Part shown: piece by piece, positions 44,661 to 51,796 of the stretch | How the letters are laid out: the number at the start of each line of letters is the position of its first letter | Numbering within the stretch: position 1 is the first letter of the stretch | NCBI RefSeq assembly: GCF_009362735.1 | Contig: NZ_WHNP01000001.1 | Span: 1-64,000, forward strand | Source of the DNA: Paraburkholderia franconis | GTDB taxonomy: Bacteria; Pseudomonadota; Gammaproteobacteria; Burkholderiales; Burkholderiaceae | Direction of reading: 5' to 3' | Length of the DNA stretch: 64,000 bases | Notes under the pieces: model-generated | The model's database searches: none | Seen by the model: only the letters and a program-made list of their open reading frames with translations | Told to the model about the DNA's origin: nothing | Translations under genes and position numbers: made by a program

Positions 44661-45509
44661 TCACTCCGCCGCATACGTCTTCTGCTGCTGCTCGCCGAGA
44701 CCCTCGATACCGAGCCGCACCGTCTGCCCCGCCTTCAGATAAACGGGCTCGGGCTTCACGCCCATGCCGACGCCCGGCGGCGTGCCCGTCGAGATCACGT
44801 CGCCCGGTTGCAGGCTCATGCATTGCGACAGATACGACACCAGCTTCGCGACGCCGAACACCATCGTCTTCGTGCTGCCGTTCTGATAGCGATGGCCGTC
44901 CACTTCGAGCCACAGCTTCAGGTTCCGCGGATCGGGCACTTCGTCGCGCGTGACGACCCACGGACCGATCGGGCCGAACGTATCGAAGCCCTTGCCCTTG
45001 TCCCACTGACCGGCGCGCTCGATCTGCCATTCGCGCTCGGATACATCGTTGATCACGCAATAGCCCGCGACGTAGTCGAGTGCGTTCGCTTCGTCGACGT
45101 ACTTCGCTTCCTTGCCGATCACGACGCCCAGTTCCACTTCCCAGTCGGTCTTCTTCGAGCCGCGCGGAATTTCGATGCCGTCGTTCGGACCGACGATCGC
45201 GCTCGTCCACTTGTTGAAAACGACGGGCTCGGTCGGCACGGGCAGATTCGATTCGGCCGCGTGGTCCGCGTAGTTCAGGCCAATGCACACGAACTTGCCG
45301 ATCTTGCCGACGCACGGCCCGATGCGCGGATTGCCTTCGACCACCGGCAGCGACGCCGGATCGACTTCGCGCAGTTTCGCGAGCGCGGCATCCGTCAGCG
45401 TGCTGCCGTCGATGTCGGCGACCACTTTCGACAGATCGCGAATCTTGCCTTGCGCATCCAGCAAGCCCGGCTTTTCCTGGCCTTTCGGTCCATAACGAAG
45501 CAATTTCAT
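44661..45509 (-). CDS. Fumarylacetoacetate hydrolase family, probable 2,4-diketo-3-deoxy-L-fuconate hydrolase
   Basis: 282 aa. The FAH fold is seen in FVCIGLNYADHAAESNLPVP, DWEVELGVVIGKEAKYV (metal-binding Glu residues), and VISTGTPPGVGMG. Members cleave C-C bonds in 2,4-diketo acids. Its place as the last gene of an operon holding an SDR, a lactonase, an aldo/keto reductase and a UxaA-type dehydratase fits the last step of the non-phosphorylating L-fucose pathway described in Burkholderia: hydrolysis of 2,4-diketo-3-deoxy-L-fuconate to pyruvate and lactate. The L-rhamnonate version is the alternative. Confidence 0.88.
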   Translation of the reverse strand: MKLLRYGPKGQEKPGLLDAQGKIRDLSKVVADIDGSTLTDAALAKLREVDPASLPVVEGNPRIGPCVGKIGKFVCIGLNYADHAAESNLPVPTEPVVFNKWTSAIVGPNDGIEIPRGSKKTDWEVELGVVIGKEAKYVDEANALDYVAGYCVINDVSEREWQIERAGQWDKGKGFDTFGPIGPWVVTRDEVPDPRNLKLWLEVDGHRYQNGSTKTMVFGVAKLVSYLSQCMSLQPGDVISTGTPPGVGMGVKPEPVYLKAGQTVRLGIEGLGEQQQKTYAAE

Positions 45510-45565
45510 CGCTGCAGTTTCCTCAGTTCAGTGATTCAGGTTCATCGATGCCAACGCTGCGCGGC

Positions 45566-46309
45566 TCAGTTCGACCAGCCGCCGTCGATCACATGCGCCT
45601 GGCCCGTCGTGAACGCCGATTCGTCCGACGCCAGATACAGCGCCAGCGCCGCGATCTCTTCCGGCTTGCCCACACGGCCCATCGGCTGGCGCGCAACGAA
45701 TGCCGCGTGCACCGCTTCGACCGTCGAGCCTTGCGCCTTCGCCTGTTCCGCGATGCGCTCTTCGAGCGAAGGCGAGTGTACCGTGCCCGGACAGATCGCG
45801 TTACAGCGTATGCCGCGCGTGACGAAATCCGCTGCGACGGACTTGGTCAGTCCGATCACGGCCGCTTTCGATGCGCCATACGCGAAGCGGTTCGGCACGC
45901 CCTTCACGCTCGATGCCGCCGACGACATGTTGATGATCGACCCGCCGCCCTTCTCCAGCATCGCGGGCAGAAACGCGCGGATCGTCCGGTACATCGCCTT
46001 CGCGTTCAGAGCGAAAGCGAAGTCCCAGTCTTCCTCGCTCGCTTCGAGAATCGAGCCCGCGTGCACGTAGCCCGCGCAATTGAACAGCACGTCGATCGCG
46101 CCGAGCTCGTCGGCGAGCGCCTTGATCGCGGCGCCGTCGAGCACGTCGAGCTTGCGCGCTTCGACGGGCTGGTCCTTCAGCGCGTCGATGCGAATGTCGG
46201 TCGCGATGACGCGTGCGCCTTCACGCGCAAAAAGCTCGGCCGTCGCGAGGCCGATGCCTTGCCCCGCGGCGGTGATCAAGGCCGTCTTGCCGGCCAGTCT
46301 TTGTATCAT
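45566..46309 (-). CDS. SDR, probable 2-keto-3-deoxy-L-fuconate dehydrogenase
   Basis: 247 aa. The NAD-binding motif TAAGQGIG (13-20), NCAG (77-80), and the catalytic Tyr144/Lys148 in YGASK are all intact. The family is the classical SDR branch near BDH2/KDF dehydrogenase. In context it oxidises 2-keto-3-deoxy-L-fuconate before the FAH-type hydrolase acts. It could instead be the first-step L-fucose dehydrogenase, which in some organisms is also an SDR; the presence of the aldo/keto reductase favours the role given. Confidence 0.87.
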   Translation of the reverse strand: MIQRLAGKTALITAAGQGIGLATAELFAREGARVIATDIRIDALKDQPVEARKLDVLDGAAIKALADELGAIDVLFNCAGYVHAGSILEASEEDWDFAFALNAKAMYRTIRAFLPAMLEKGGGSIINMSSAASSVKGVPNRFAYGASKAAVIGLTKSVAADFVTRGIRCNAICPGTVHSPSLEERIAEQAKAQGSTVEAVHAAFVARQPMGRVGKPEEIAALALYLASDESAFTTGQAHVIDGGWSN

Positions 46310-46436
46310 CTACGGCTCCCGTTGGATTGGCGTTTGAGTCATACCGGGTATTGCAGCGGCTGCTCACCGGCGATCGTGGAAATGTCGTCGAGCGGATTCA
46401 GAGGCTCGATTCAGAGGCCGCATTCAAAGGCCCGAT
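46310..46436. repeat. Short tandem 13-bp repeats in an operon gap
   Basis: Four degenerate units of the form GATTCAGAGGCTC at about 46396-46440. The array lies just before the lactonase stop, in the 127-bp gap between the lactonase and SDR genes. Confidence 0.6.
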
Positions 46437-47267
46437 TCAAAGACGATAGAACGCGGCCGCGTTGCCGCCGAAGACGTCATCGCGCTCCGCGTCGGAGAGT
46501 TGCGCGAGCAGCAGCGTCGCGATCGAATGCCACAGCAGATAGTCGCCGTTCAGGTTCAGCACCGGCCAGTCGCTGCCCCACATCAGGCGCTTCGGCCCGA
46601 ACGCGGCAAGCAGATGGTCGACGTAAGGGCGCAATGTCGCTTCCGTCCAGCCTTGCGCCGCTTCCGTCGCGAGGCCCGACAGCTTGCAGTGCACATGCGG
46701 CCATTGCGCGAGCCGCGTGATGCCCTCGGCCCACGCGTGCCAGCCTGCGCTGCCCTCGCGGATCGGCGGCTTCGCGCCGTGATCGACGACGATGCGCAAC
46801 GGGTCGCAGCGCTTGATAAACGTCTCCAGCGCGTCGACGTGGCGCGTGAAGATCAGCGCATCGAAGGCGAGATCGTTCGCGATCAGCGCATCGACGGCGG
46901 GCTTCAGCGCGGGATTCGCGATCCAGTTGTCGTCGGGCAGGTCTTGTAGCATCGGCCGCACGCCCTTGAATTTCGGCTCGCGCGCGAGCGCTTCGATCAG
47001 CGCGGGCGCGTCGGCGTCGAGCATCGGCACCCATCCGACGACGCCCGCAATCGACGCCTCGTTGCGCGCGAGTTCGAGCAGATAGCGCGTTTCTTCGACC
47101 GTCGGCGCGGCCTGCACGACCACCGTCCGCGCAACGCCCGCCTGTTCACGCAGCGGCGTGAGATGGGCGGGACCGAACGCGCGATAGAGGGGAGCGAGAT
47201 CGGGCGTGAGCCAGCCGTAGTCGCCACGCTCCGGGTTCCAGTAATGCTGATGTGCGTCGATTTGCAT
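46437..47267 (-). CDS. Amidohydrolase, probable L-fucono-1,5-lactonase
   Basis: 276 aa. The COG3618 amidohydrolase pattern is clear: MQIDAHQHYW with metal-binding His5/His7, later VVDHGAKPPI and CKLSGLATEA, and the late Asp in MWGSDWPVL. In the L-fucose pathway this family hydrolyses L-fucono-1,5-lactone to L-fuconate. Its neighbours all fit. The gap to the upstream aldo/keto reductase is 15 bp, so they are co-transcribed. L-rhamnono-lactonase is an alternative specificity. Confidence 0.9.
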   Translation of the reverse strand: MQIDAHQHYWNPERGDYGWLTPDLAPLYRAFGPAHLTPLREQAGVARTVVVQAAPTVEETRYLLELARNEASIAGVVGWVPMLDADAPALIEALAREPKFKGVRPMLQDLPDDNWIANPALKPAVDALIANDLAFDALIFTRHVDALETFIKRCDPLRIVVDHGAKPPIREGSAGWHAWAEGITRLAQWPHVHCKLSGLATEAAQGWTEATLRPYVDHLLAAFGPKRLMWGSDWPVLNLNGDYLLWHSIATLLLAQLSDAERDDVFGGNAAAFYRL

Positions 47268-47282
47268 GATGTCGTTGAGCAG

Positions 47283-48323
47283 CTAGTTCTTCGGCACGGG
47301 CGCGCGCGGATCGAGCAAGTCCTTGTCGCGCAACGCCTGCCACAGTTCAGCGGGTATCGGTCGATCGAACGACGCGACGTTCTCACGCAGTTCGTCCGCA
47401 TTGCGCGCGCCCGTCAGCACCGTCGCAACGGCGGGATGCGCATACGGAAACTGCAACGCAACAGCAGCAAGCGGCACGCCATGCACCTTGCACACCGCTT
47501 CGAGACGCGCGACGCGCGCAATCACGTCGTCCGGCGCGTCGCCGTAATTGAACTTCAAATCGCCTTCGACGCCCCGCGCAAGAATCCCCGAATTGAACGC
47601 GCCGCCGAGCAGAATGCTGACGTTGCGCTTTTCGCATTCGGGCAGCAGATCGTCGAGCGTCGCCTGTTCGAGCAGCGTATAGCGGCCGGCGAGCAGCGCG
47701 CAGTCGATGTCGAAATCGCGCATCGCATCGAGTATCGCCGCGCCTTCGTTCACGCCGAGGCCCACCGCTTTCACGACGCCTTGCGAGCGCAGATCGTCGA
47801 GCGCGCGAAAGCCGCCGCCTTGCGTCAGCTGCTGCCAGTAATGCGCGTTGCTTTCACCGTGAGTGAAGCGGCCGATGTCGTGCACGAGAAGAATGTCGAT
47901 ATCGACGATGCCGAGACGCTGCTGGCTGTCTTCGAACGAACGCAGAATGCCGTCGTGCGTGTAGTCGTAGATCGCTTCGAACGGCAGCGGGTTTTGCCAG
48001 CCTTCGCTGCCGTCATACGGATTCTTGCGCGGCACGAAGCGGCGCCCGACTTTCGTCGACAGCACGAATTCGCCGCGCGGATAGCAGCGCAACGCGTCGC
48101 CGAGCCGGTGCTCGGCTTTCGTGTGGCCGTAGTGCGGCGCGGTGTCGAAGAAGCGCACGCCCGCGTCCCACGCGGCCTCGATAGCGCCGAACCCCTCTTC
48201 GTCGGACAGATCGCGATAGAGCCCGCCAAGCGGCGCCGTGCCGAGACCGAGGCCCGTCACTTGCAGCGCGCGGGCGCCGATGCGGCGGCGCTTGCAGACG
48301 TTTGAACCCGGCGCGTTCGTCAT
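47283..48323 (-). CDS. Aldo/keto reductase, probable L-fucose (D-threo-aldose) 1-dehydrogenase
   Basis: 346 aa. The AKR catalytic tetrad is readable: Asp60 and Tyr65 in FFDTAPHYG, Lys91 in STKVGR, His148 in LLVHDIGR. The opening GLGLGTAPLGGLYRD and HRLGDAL are typical of the aldose-dehydrogenase branch (D-threo-aldose 1-dehydrogenase). In context it oxidises L-fucose to the lactone with NAD(P)+. The start lies 17 bp from a REP-like array whose end touches the AGGAG site. Confidence 0.88.
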   Translation of the reverse strand: MTNAPGSNVCKRRRIGARALQVTGLGLGTAPLGGLYRDLSDEEGFGAIEAAWDAGVRFFDTAPHYGHTKAEHRLGDALRCYPRGEFVLSTKVGRRFVPRKNPYDGSEGWQNPLPFEAIYDYTHDGILRSFEDSQQRLGIVDIDILLVHDIGRFTHGESNAHYWQQLTQGGGFRALDDLRSQGVVKAVGLGVNEGAAILDAMRDFDIDCALLAGRYTLLEQATLDDLLPECEKRNVSILLGGAFNSGILARGVEGDLKFNYGDAPDDVIARVARLEAVCKVHGVPLAAVALQFPYAHPAVATVLTGARNADELRENVASFDRPIPAELWQALRDKDLLDPRAPVPKN

Positions 48324-48339
48324 TGCGTGTGTCTCCTGT

Positions 48340-48430
48340 CGATCAGAGTTAGCGCTTTAGCTGTCGGCTGGAGTTAGTGCTTTAGCGCTTACTCCCGCCC
48401 CATGCAGAGCACTTACTCCAGCCCCATGCA
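48340..48430. repeat. REP-like palindromic repeat array (copy D)
   Basis: Units starting GTCGATCAGAGTTAGCGC and CTGTCGGCTGGAGTTAGTGC, closed by CTTACTCC and joined by CCCATGCAGAGC. It lies in the gap between the fuconate dehydratase large-subunit gene and the aldo/keto reductase gene, i.e. inside an operon. Confidence 0.88.
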
Positions 48431-48464
48431 TGGCTCATGTCGTGCGCGTGAAGCGATACAGCGC

Positions 48465-49769
48465 TCACCGCTCCGTCAAACCAACGACCCGCTGAGGCGC
48501 AGCCGCATGGAAAGGCAAGCACGCCGGCCCGACGGGCTCGAAGGTCTTGTACGTAAGAATAAACTCCTGATGCCCGAGCGACTCGGATTTCGACGCCGCG
48601 CCCCGCGCGACGGCGAGCGTGACATCGAAGACTTCGCGGCCCACTTCGTCGAGCGTCGCGCGGCCTTCAAGGATACGCCCGGCATCGACATCCATGTCGC
48701 CGGACAGATTGCGAAAGGTGTTCGGGTTCGCGCAGACCTTGATGACGGGCGAGATCGCCGAGCCGACCACCGATCCGCGCCCCGTCGTGAACAGGATCAC
48801 ATGCGCGCCGCACGCGATCAGCTCCGCGATTTCCGCGTTGTCGCTGATGTTCGGAAAGCCGAAGCGCGGCTCGCCGTCGGGCACGACGTCGAGCAGATAG
48901 AGACCGCCCGTCGGCGGCACGTCGCCGGGCTTCACGATACCGACGATCGGCGATGCACCGCTCTTCGCATACGCGCCGAGCGACTTCTCCTCTTGCGTCG
49001 TGAGTCCGCCGTCCGCATTGCCGGGCGCGAAACTACCGTGGCCGAGGATCGAGTAATAGCGCGCAGCCTTTGCCACGCACGCGACGATCTCGTCACCCAG
49101 ATCGTCGCGCGCCGCGCGGCTCTTCATATGAAACTCGCAGCCGACCAGTTCACCCGTCTCCTCGAAGATGCAGGTCGCGCCCTGCTCGATGAAACGATCG
49201 AACGCGCGGCCCACGGCGGGATTCGCGGTGATGCCGCTCGTGCTGTCCGAGCCGCCGCAGATCGTGCCGATCACCAGCTCGGATAGCGCCATCGGCACTT
49301 TTTGCTGCTGCGCGAGTTCGCTGCGCGCATTGCGCACCCAGTCGACGCCATATTGAATCGTGCTGCGCGTGCCGCCCTTTTCCTGGATCGTCAGCACGTG
49401 CGCGGGGCGTCCGCTCGCGCGCACGACATCGGCCAGATAGTGCTTGTTCATGCTCTCGCATCCGAGCGACACGAACAGCACAGCGCCGACGTTAGGATGC
49501 GTCGCCAGTTGCTCCATCATCTTTTCGGCGTAGCTGTTCGGATAGCAGCCGGGAAAGCCGATCAGATGAACGGGCGGTTCCCGTTCCGCCGAAAGGTCGT
49601 CGAACGCATCGAACGAAGGACGAAACTGCGCGACGATCTCGCGCGCGACGTGATGCGCGCATTCGACGAGGTACGCCACCGCGACCACGTTGCGGATGCC
49701 CTTGCGTCCGTCGCTGCGCAAATAGCCTTGCAGCACGGCGCCGTTTTCTGCTGCTGAAGTGTGGGTCAT
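48465..49769 (-). CDS. UxaA-type dehydratase, large subunit (probable L-fuconate dehydratase)
   Basis: 434 aa from MTHTSAAENGAVLQGYL, with AAGGAA before the ATG. The altronate/galactarate dehydratase C-terminal domain is shown by LRSDGRKGIRNVVAVAYLVE, HLIGFPGCYPN, FVSLGCESMN and ICGGSDSTSGITANPAVG, an iron-dependent (Fe or Fe-S) dehydratase family. UxaA of E. coli is a single ~495-aa chain; here the SAF cofactor domain is a separate gene just upstream. In this operon it should dehydrate L-fuconate to 2-keto-3-deoxy-L-fuconate, as proposed for the split UxaA pair of the Campylobacter fucose locus. Altronate itself is an alternative substrate. Confidence 0.87.
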   Translation of the reverse strand: MTHTSAAENGAVLQGYLRSDGRKGIRNVVAVAYLVECAHHVAREIVAQFRPSFDAFDDLSAEREPPVHLIGFPGCYPNSYAEKMMEQLATHPNVGAVLFVSLGCESMNKHYLADVVRASGRPAHVLTIQEKGGTRSTIQYGVDWVRNARSELAQQQKVPMALSELVIGTICGGSDSTSGITANPAVGRAFDRFIEQGATCIFEETGELVGCEFHMKSRAARDDLGDEIVACVAKAARYYSILGHGSFAPGNADGGLTTQEEKSLGAYAKSGASPIVGIVKPGDVPPTGGLYLLDVVPDGEPRFGFPNISDNAEIAELIACGAHVILFTTGRGSVVGSAISPVIKVCANPNTFRNLSGDMDVDAGRILEGRATLDEVGREVFDVTLAVARGAASKSESLGHQEFILTYKTFEPVGPACLPFHAAAPQRVVGLTER

Positions 49770-49783
49770 GAGTTCCTTGCCCG

Positions 49784-50092
49784 TCAGTGATGGACGAATG
49801 CGTGGCCTGCTTGGTGCGTATACGTGGGCAGGTAGTCGCTTTCGAGGTTGTGCGTATGCAGATGCTCGCCGCGCGCGACATCGGCCGTCACATGGCCGAT
49901 CGCCGCGCCGTAGCGCAGCACCTTTTCGTCGGCGCGCAACGGGCGGCGCGCGATCTTGTGGCCGAGATCGATCGTCTTCGCGAGTGTCACGCGCTCGCCT
50001 TCGATGTCGATCTGCGTCCCTGCATCCAGCCGCGCGGCGGCGATCAGGCAGTTGTCGTCGGGGTTCAGCAGAATCAGGCGGGGATCGGTCAT
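49784..50092 (-). CDS. UxaA-type dehydratase, small SAF-domain subunit
   Basis: 102 aa. LNPDDNCLIAAARLDAGT, GHKIARRPLRADEKVLRYGA, and GEHLHTHNLESDY are the hallmarks of the SAF-fold N-terminal domain of altronate dehydratase. It is 14 bp upstream of the large subunit and is the first gene of the fucose operon. It probably forms a complex with the large subunit. The 5' region carries the operator palindrome and promoter given at 50106-50150. Confidence 0.9.
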   Translation of the reverse strand: MTDPRLILLNPDDNCLIAAARLDAGTQIDIEGERVTLAKTIDLGHKIARRPLRADEKVLRYGAAIGHVTADVARGEHLHTHNLESDYLPTYTHQAGHAFVHH

Positions 50093-50105
50093 GCCATTCT
50101 CTTAA

Positions 50106-50150
50106 TTCATTAATGAACGTATTATTCATATTCAAACTTTGGCAAGTCAA
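50106..50150 (-). promoter_or_regulatory. Promoter and operator of the fucose operon
   Basis: On the minus strand TTGACT (50150-50145) and AATAAT (50126-50121) with an 18-bp spacer form a good promoter. A perfect 12-bp palindrome TTCATTAATGAA (50106-50117) sits just downstream, over the expected transcription start, the position of a repressor site. The divergent IclR gene is the likely regulator. A second half-site-like TTCATATTCAA lies at 50125-50135. Confidence 0.7.
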
Positions 50151-50263
50151 CAAATGGGTGGCCGACAGGTGTGGGTGTTTTCCCTGGCGCGACGTGCCCT
50201 GTGTGTCAGTCCGTTGACAGCCGATAATCGATGCAAATGTCAAACACCAACTGATTTCCGACG

Positions 50264-51064
50264 ATGGACGTGGAAGACAAGGAAGACGCCGACCGTTATC
50301 GCGCCCCTGCGCTCGACAAGGGGCTCGACATACTCGAACTGCTTGCTGAGCAGAAAGGCGGCCTGACGCGCGCCGAGATCACGAAGCTGCTGGGACGCAA
50401 CGCGAGCGAGATGTACCGGATGCTGGAGCGGCTCGTCGCGCGCCAGTACGTCGTGCGCTCGGCGGGCGGCGACCGTTACTCGCTGAGCCTGAAGCTCTAT
50501 GCGCTTGCGCATCGTCATCCGCCGATGAACCGGCTGATTTCAGAAGCATTGCCGCTGATGCAGCGCTTCGCGGCGCAAGCCGAGCAGTCGTGCCATCTCG
50601 CCGTCTACGACCGCGGCAATCTGCTCGTGATCGCGCAGGTGGACGGCCCGGGCACGTGGGGCATTTCGGTGCGGCTGGGCGCGCGCGTCGGTCTGATCGA
50701 CACGAGTTCCGGACGCACGCTGCTCGCGTTCCAGACGCCCGAGCAGCGCACGCACATGCTCGCCGAGCACACGAAGGTCAAAGGCGAAGTGACCGTCGAT
50801 CACGACGCGCTCGAAGCCGCGTGCGCGAAAATCCGCGCGGCCGGCTTCTCGCAGAAGGACAGCCAGCAGATTTTCGGCGTGACCGATCTGACCTTTCCGC
50901 TGCTGACGGCATCGGGCCAGGCAATTGCGGCGATGACGTGTCCGTTCCTCAAGCGCATCGACGAATACGTTGCGCCGTCACTCGACGAAGTCACGCAGAT
51001 GCTGCGCGAGACGGTGCAGGGCCTGTCGATGTTCGCGGAGCCGGAGATGCGCGCGGCGTCGTGA
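50264..51064 (+). CDS. IclR-family regulator, probably of the fucose operon
   Basis: 266 aa. The winged HTH (ALDKGLDILELLAEQKGGLT, then NASEMYRMLERLVARQYV) is at about residues 15-75, followed by the IclR effector domain with LGARVGLIDTSSGRTLLAF and a late TFPLLTASGQAIAAMTCPFL. It is transcribed away from the fucose genes across a 171-bp gap containing a palindrome, the usual geometry for local control. The inducer could be L-fucose or a pathway intermediate. Confidence 0.9.
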   Translation: MDVEDKEDADRYRAPALDKGLDILELLAEQKGGLTRAEITKLLGRNASEMYRMLERLVARQYVVRSAGGDRYSLSLKLYALAHRHPPMNRLISEALPLMQRFAAQAEQSCHLAVYDRGNLLVIAQVDGPGTWGISVRLGARVGLIDTSSGRTLLAFQTPEQRTHMLAEHTKVKGEVTVDHDALEAACAKIRAAGFSQKDSQQIFGVTDLTFPLLTASGQAIAAMTCPFLKRIDEYVAPSLDEVTQMLRETVQGLSMFAEPEMRAAS

Positions 51065-51205
51065 GCGCCCGATGCGCGCGCTGCCGCGCGTCGCACGCGG
51101 ATTCGATTCGAATGGGCAAACACGTTGCGTTAGAATGTCGGCCCTTTTCCGAATCGACGACTCCCGCCGCATGCGTTCTTGCGCATGCGCGCTCACTGAT
51201 ACGCA

Positions 51206-51748
51206 ATGGCCAAACTTCTGTCCGACCTCGAATTCCAGCGTTTTTCCGAACTCCAGCAGAAGCAGGCAAGCTTCACGATCAGCAGCGAAGAAGCTGACGA
51301 ACTGCGCGACATCGTGGCTCGCGCGCAGCAGAAGCGCGACGACCGCGCCGCCGCGATGAAGCAGATCGAAACGTTCATCGCGCAGTTCGACATCACGCCC
51401 GACGAACTCTTTTCGGCCGACCAGATCGGCGACGCGGCCCGCAACTTCGGCCTGATTCCCGCCGCAAAGAAAGAGCGCGTGCTGCCGCCGACGGTGACGT
51501 TCAACGGCAAGCCATATCAATGGACGCGAGCGCTGCCCGACGAAGTGCGCGTGCCGCTCTTCGAAGCGTTCACGGCGGGGCAGTCGGTGAAGACGTTCAT
51601 CGCGACGCCGAAGGACGCAATGCGCTGCGCCGCGACGATCGCGCGTCTGGAGCGCGAAACGGGCGCGATCTACGCGCCCGCGTGGCTCGATGAACTGTCG
51701 GTGTCGCGCGAACAGGTCGACGCGGCGGCGGCGAAGCTCGCGGCTTGA
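51206..51748 (+). CDS. Unknown 180-aa cytoplasmic protein
   Basis: 180 aa; family not recognised. The N-terminal ~60 residues are a predicted charged helix or coiled-coil (LSDLEFQRFSELQQKQASFT, then IVARAQQKRDDRAAAMKQIE). A middle segment FDITPDELFSADQIGDAARN leads to a basic patch KKERVLPPTVTFNGKPYQW, and the rest is mixed. No signal peptide, membrane helix or Cys-rich motif. The coiled-coil plus basic core loosely recalls H-NS-like nucleoid proteins, but the typical H-NS C-terminal motif is absent. Single gene. Confidence 0.65.
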   Translation: MAKLLSDLEFQRFSELQQKQASFTISSEEADELRDIVARAQQKRDDRAAAMKQIETFIAQFDITPDELFSADQIGDAARNFGLIPAAKKERVLPPTVTFNGKPYQWTRALPDEVRVPLFEAFTAGQSVKTFIATPKDAMRCAATIARLERETGAIYAPAWLDELSVSREQVDAAAAKLAA

Positions 51749-51796
51749 TCGCGTTCGACTTCGGATTTCCGCCTGTGCGATGAGCACGCGCTTACG

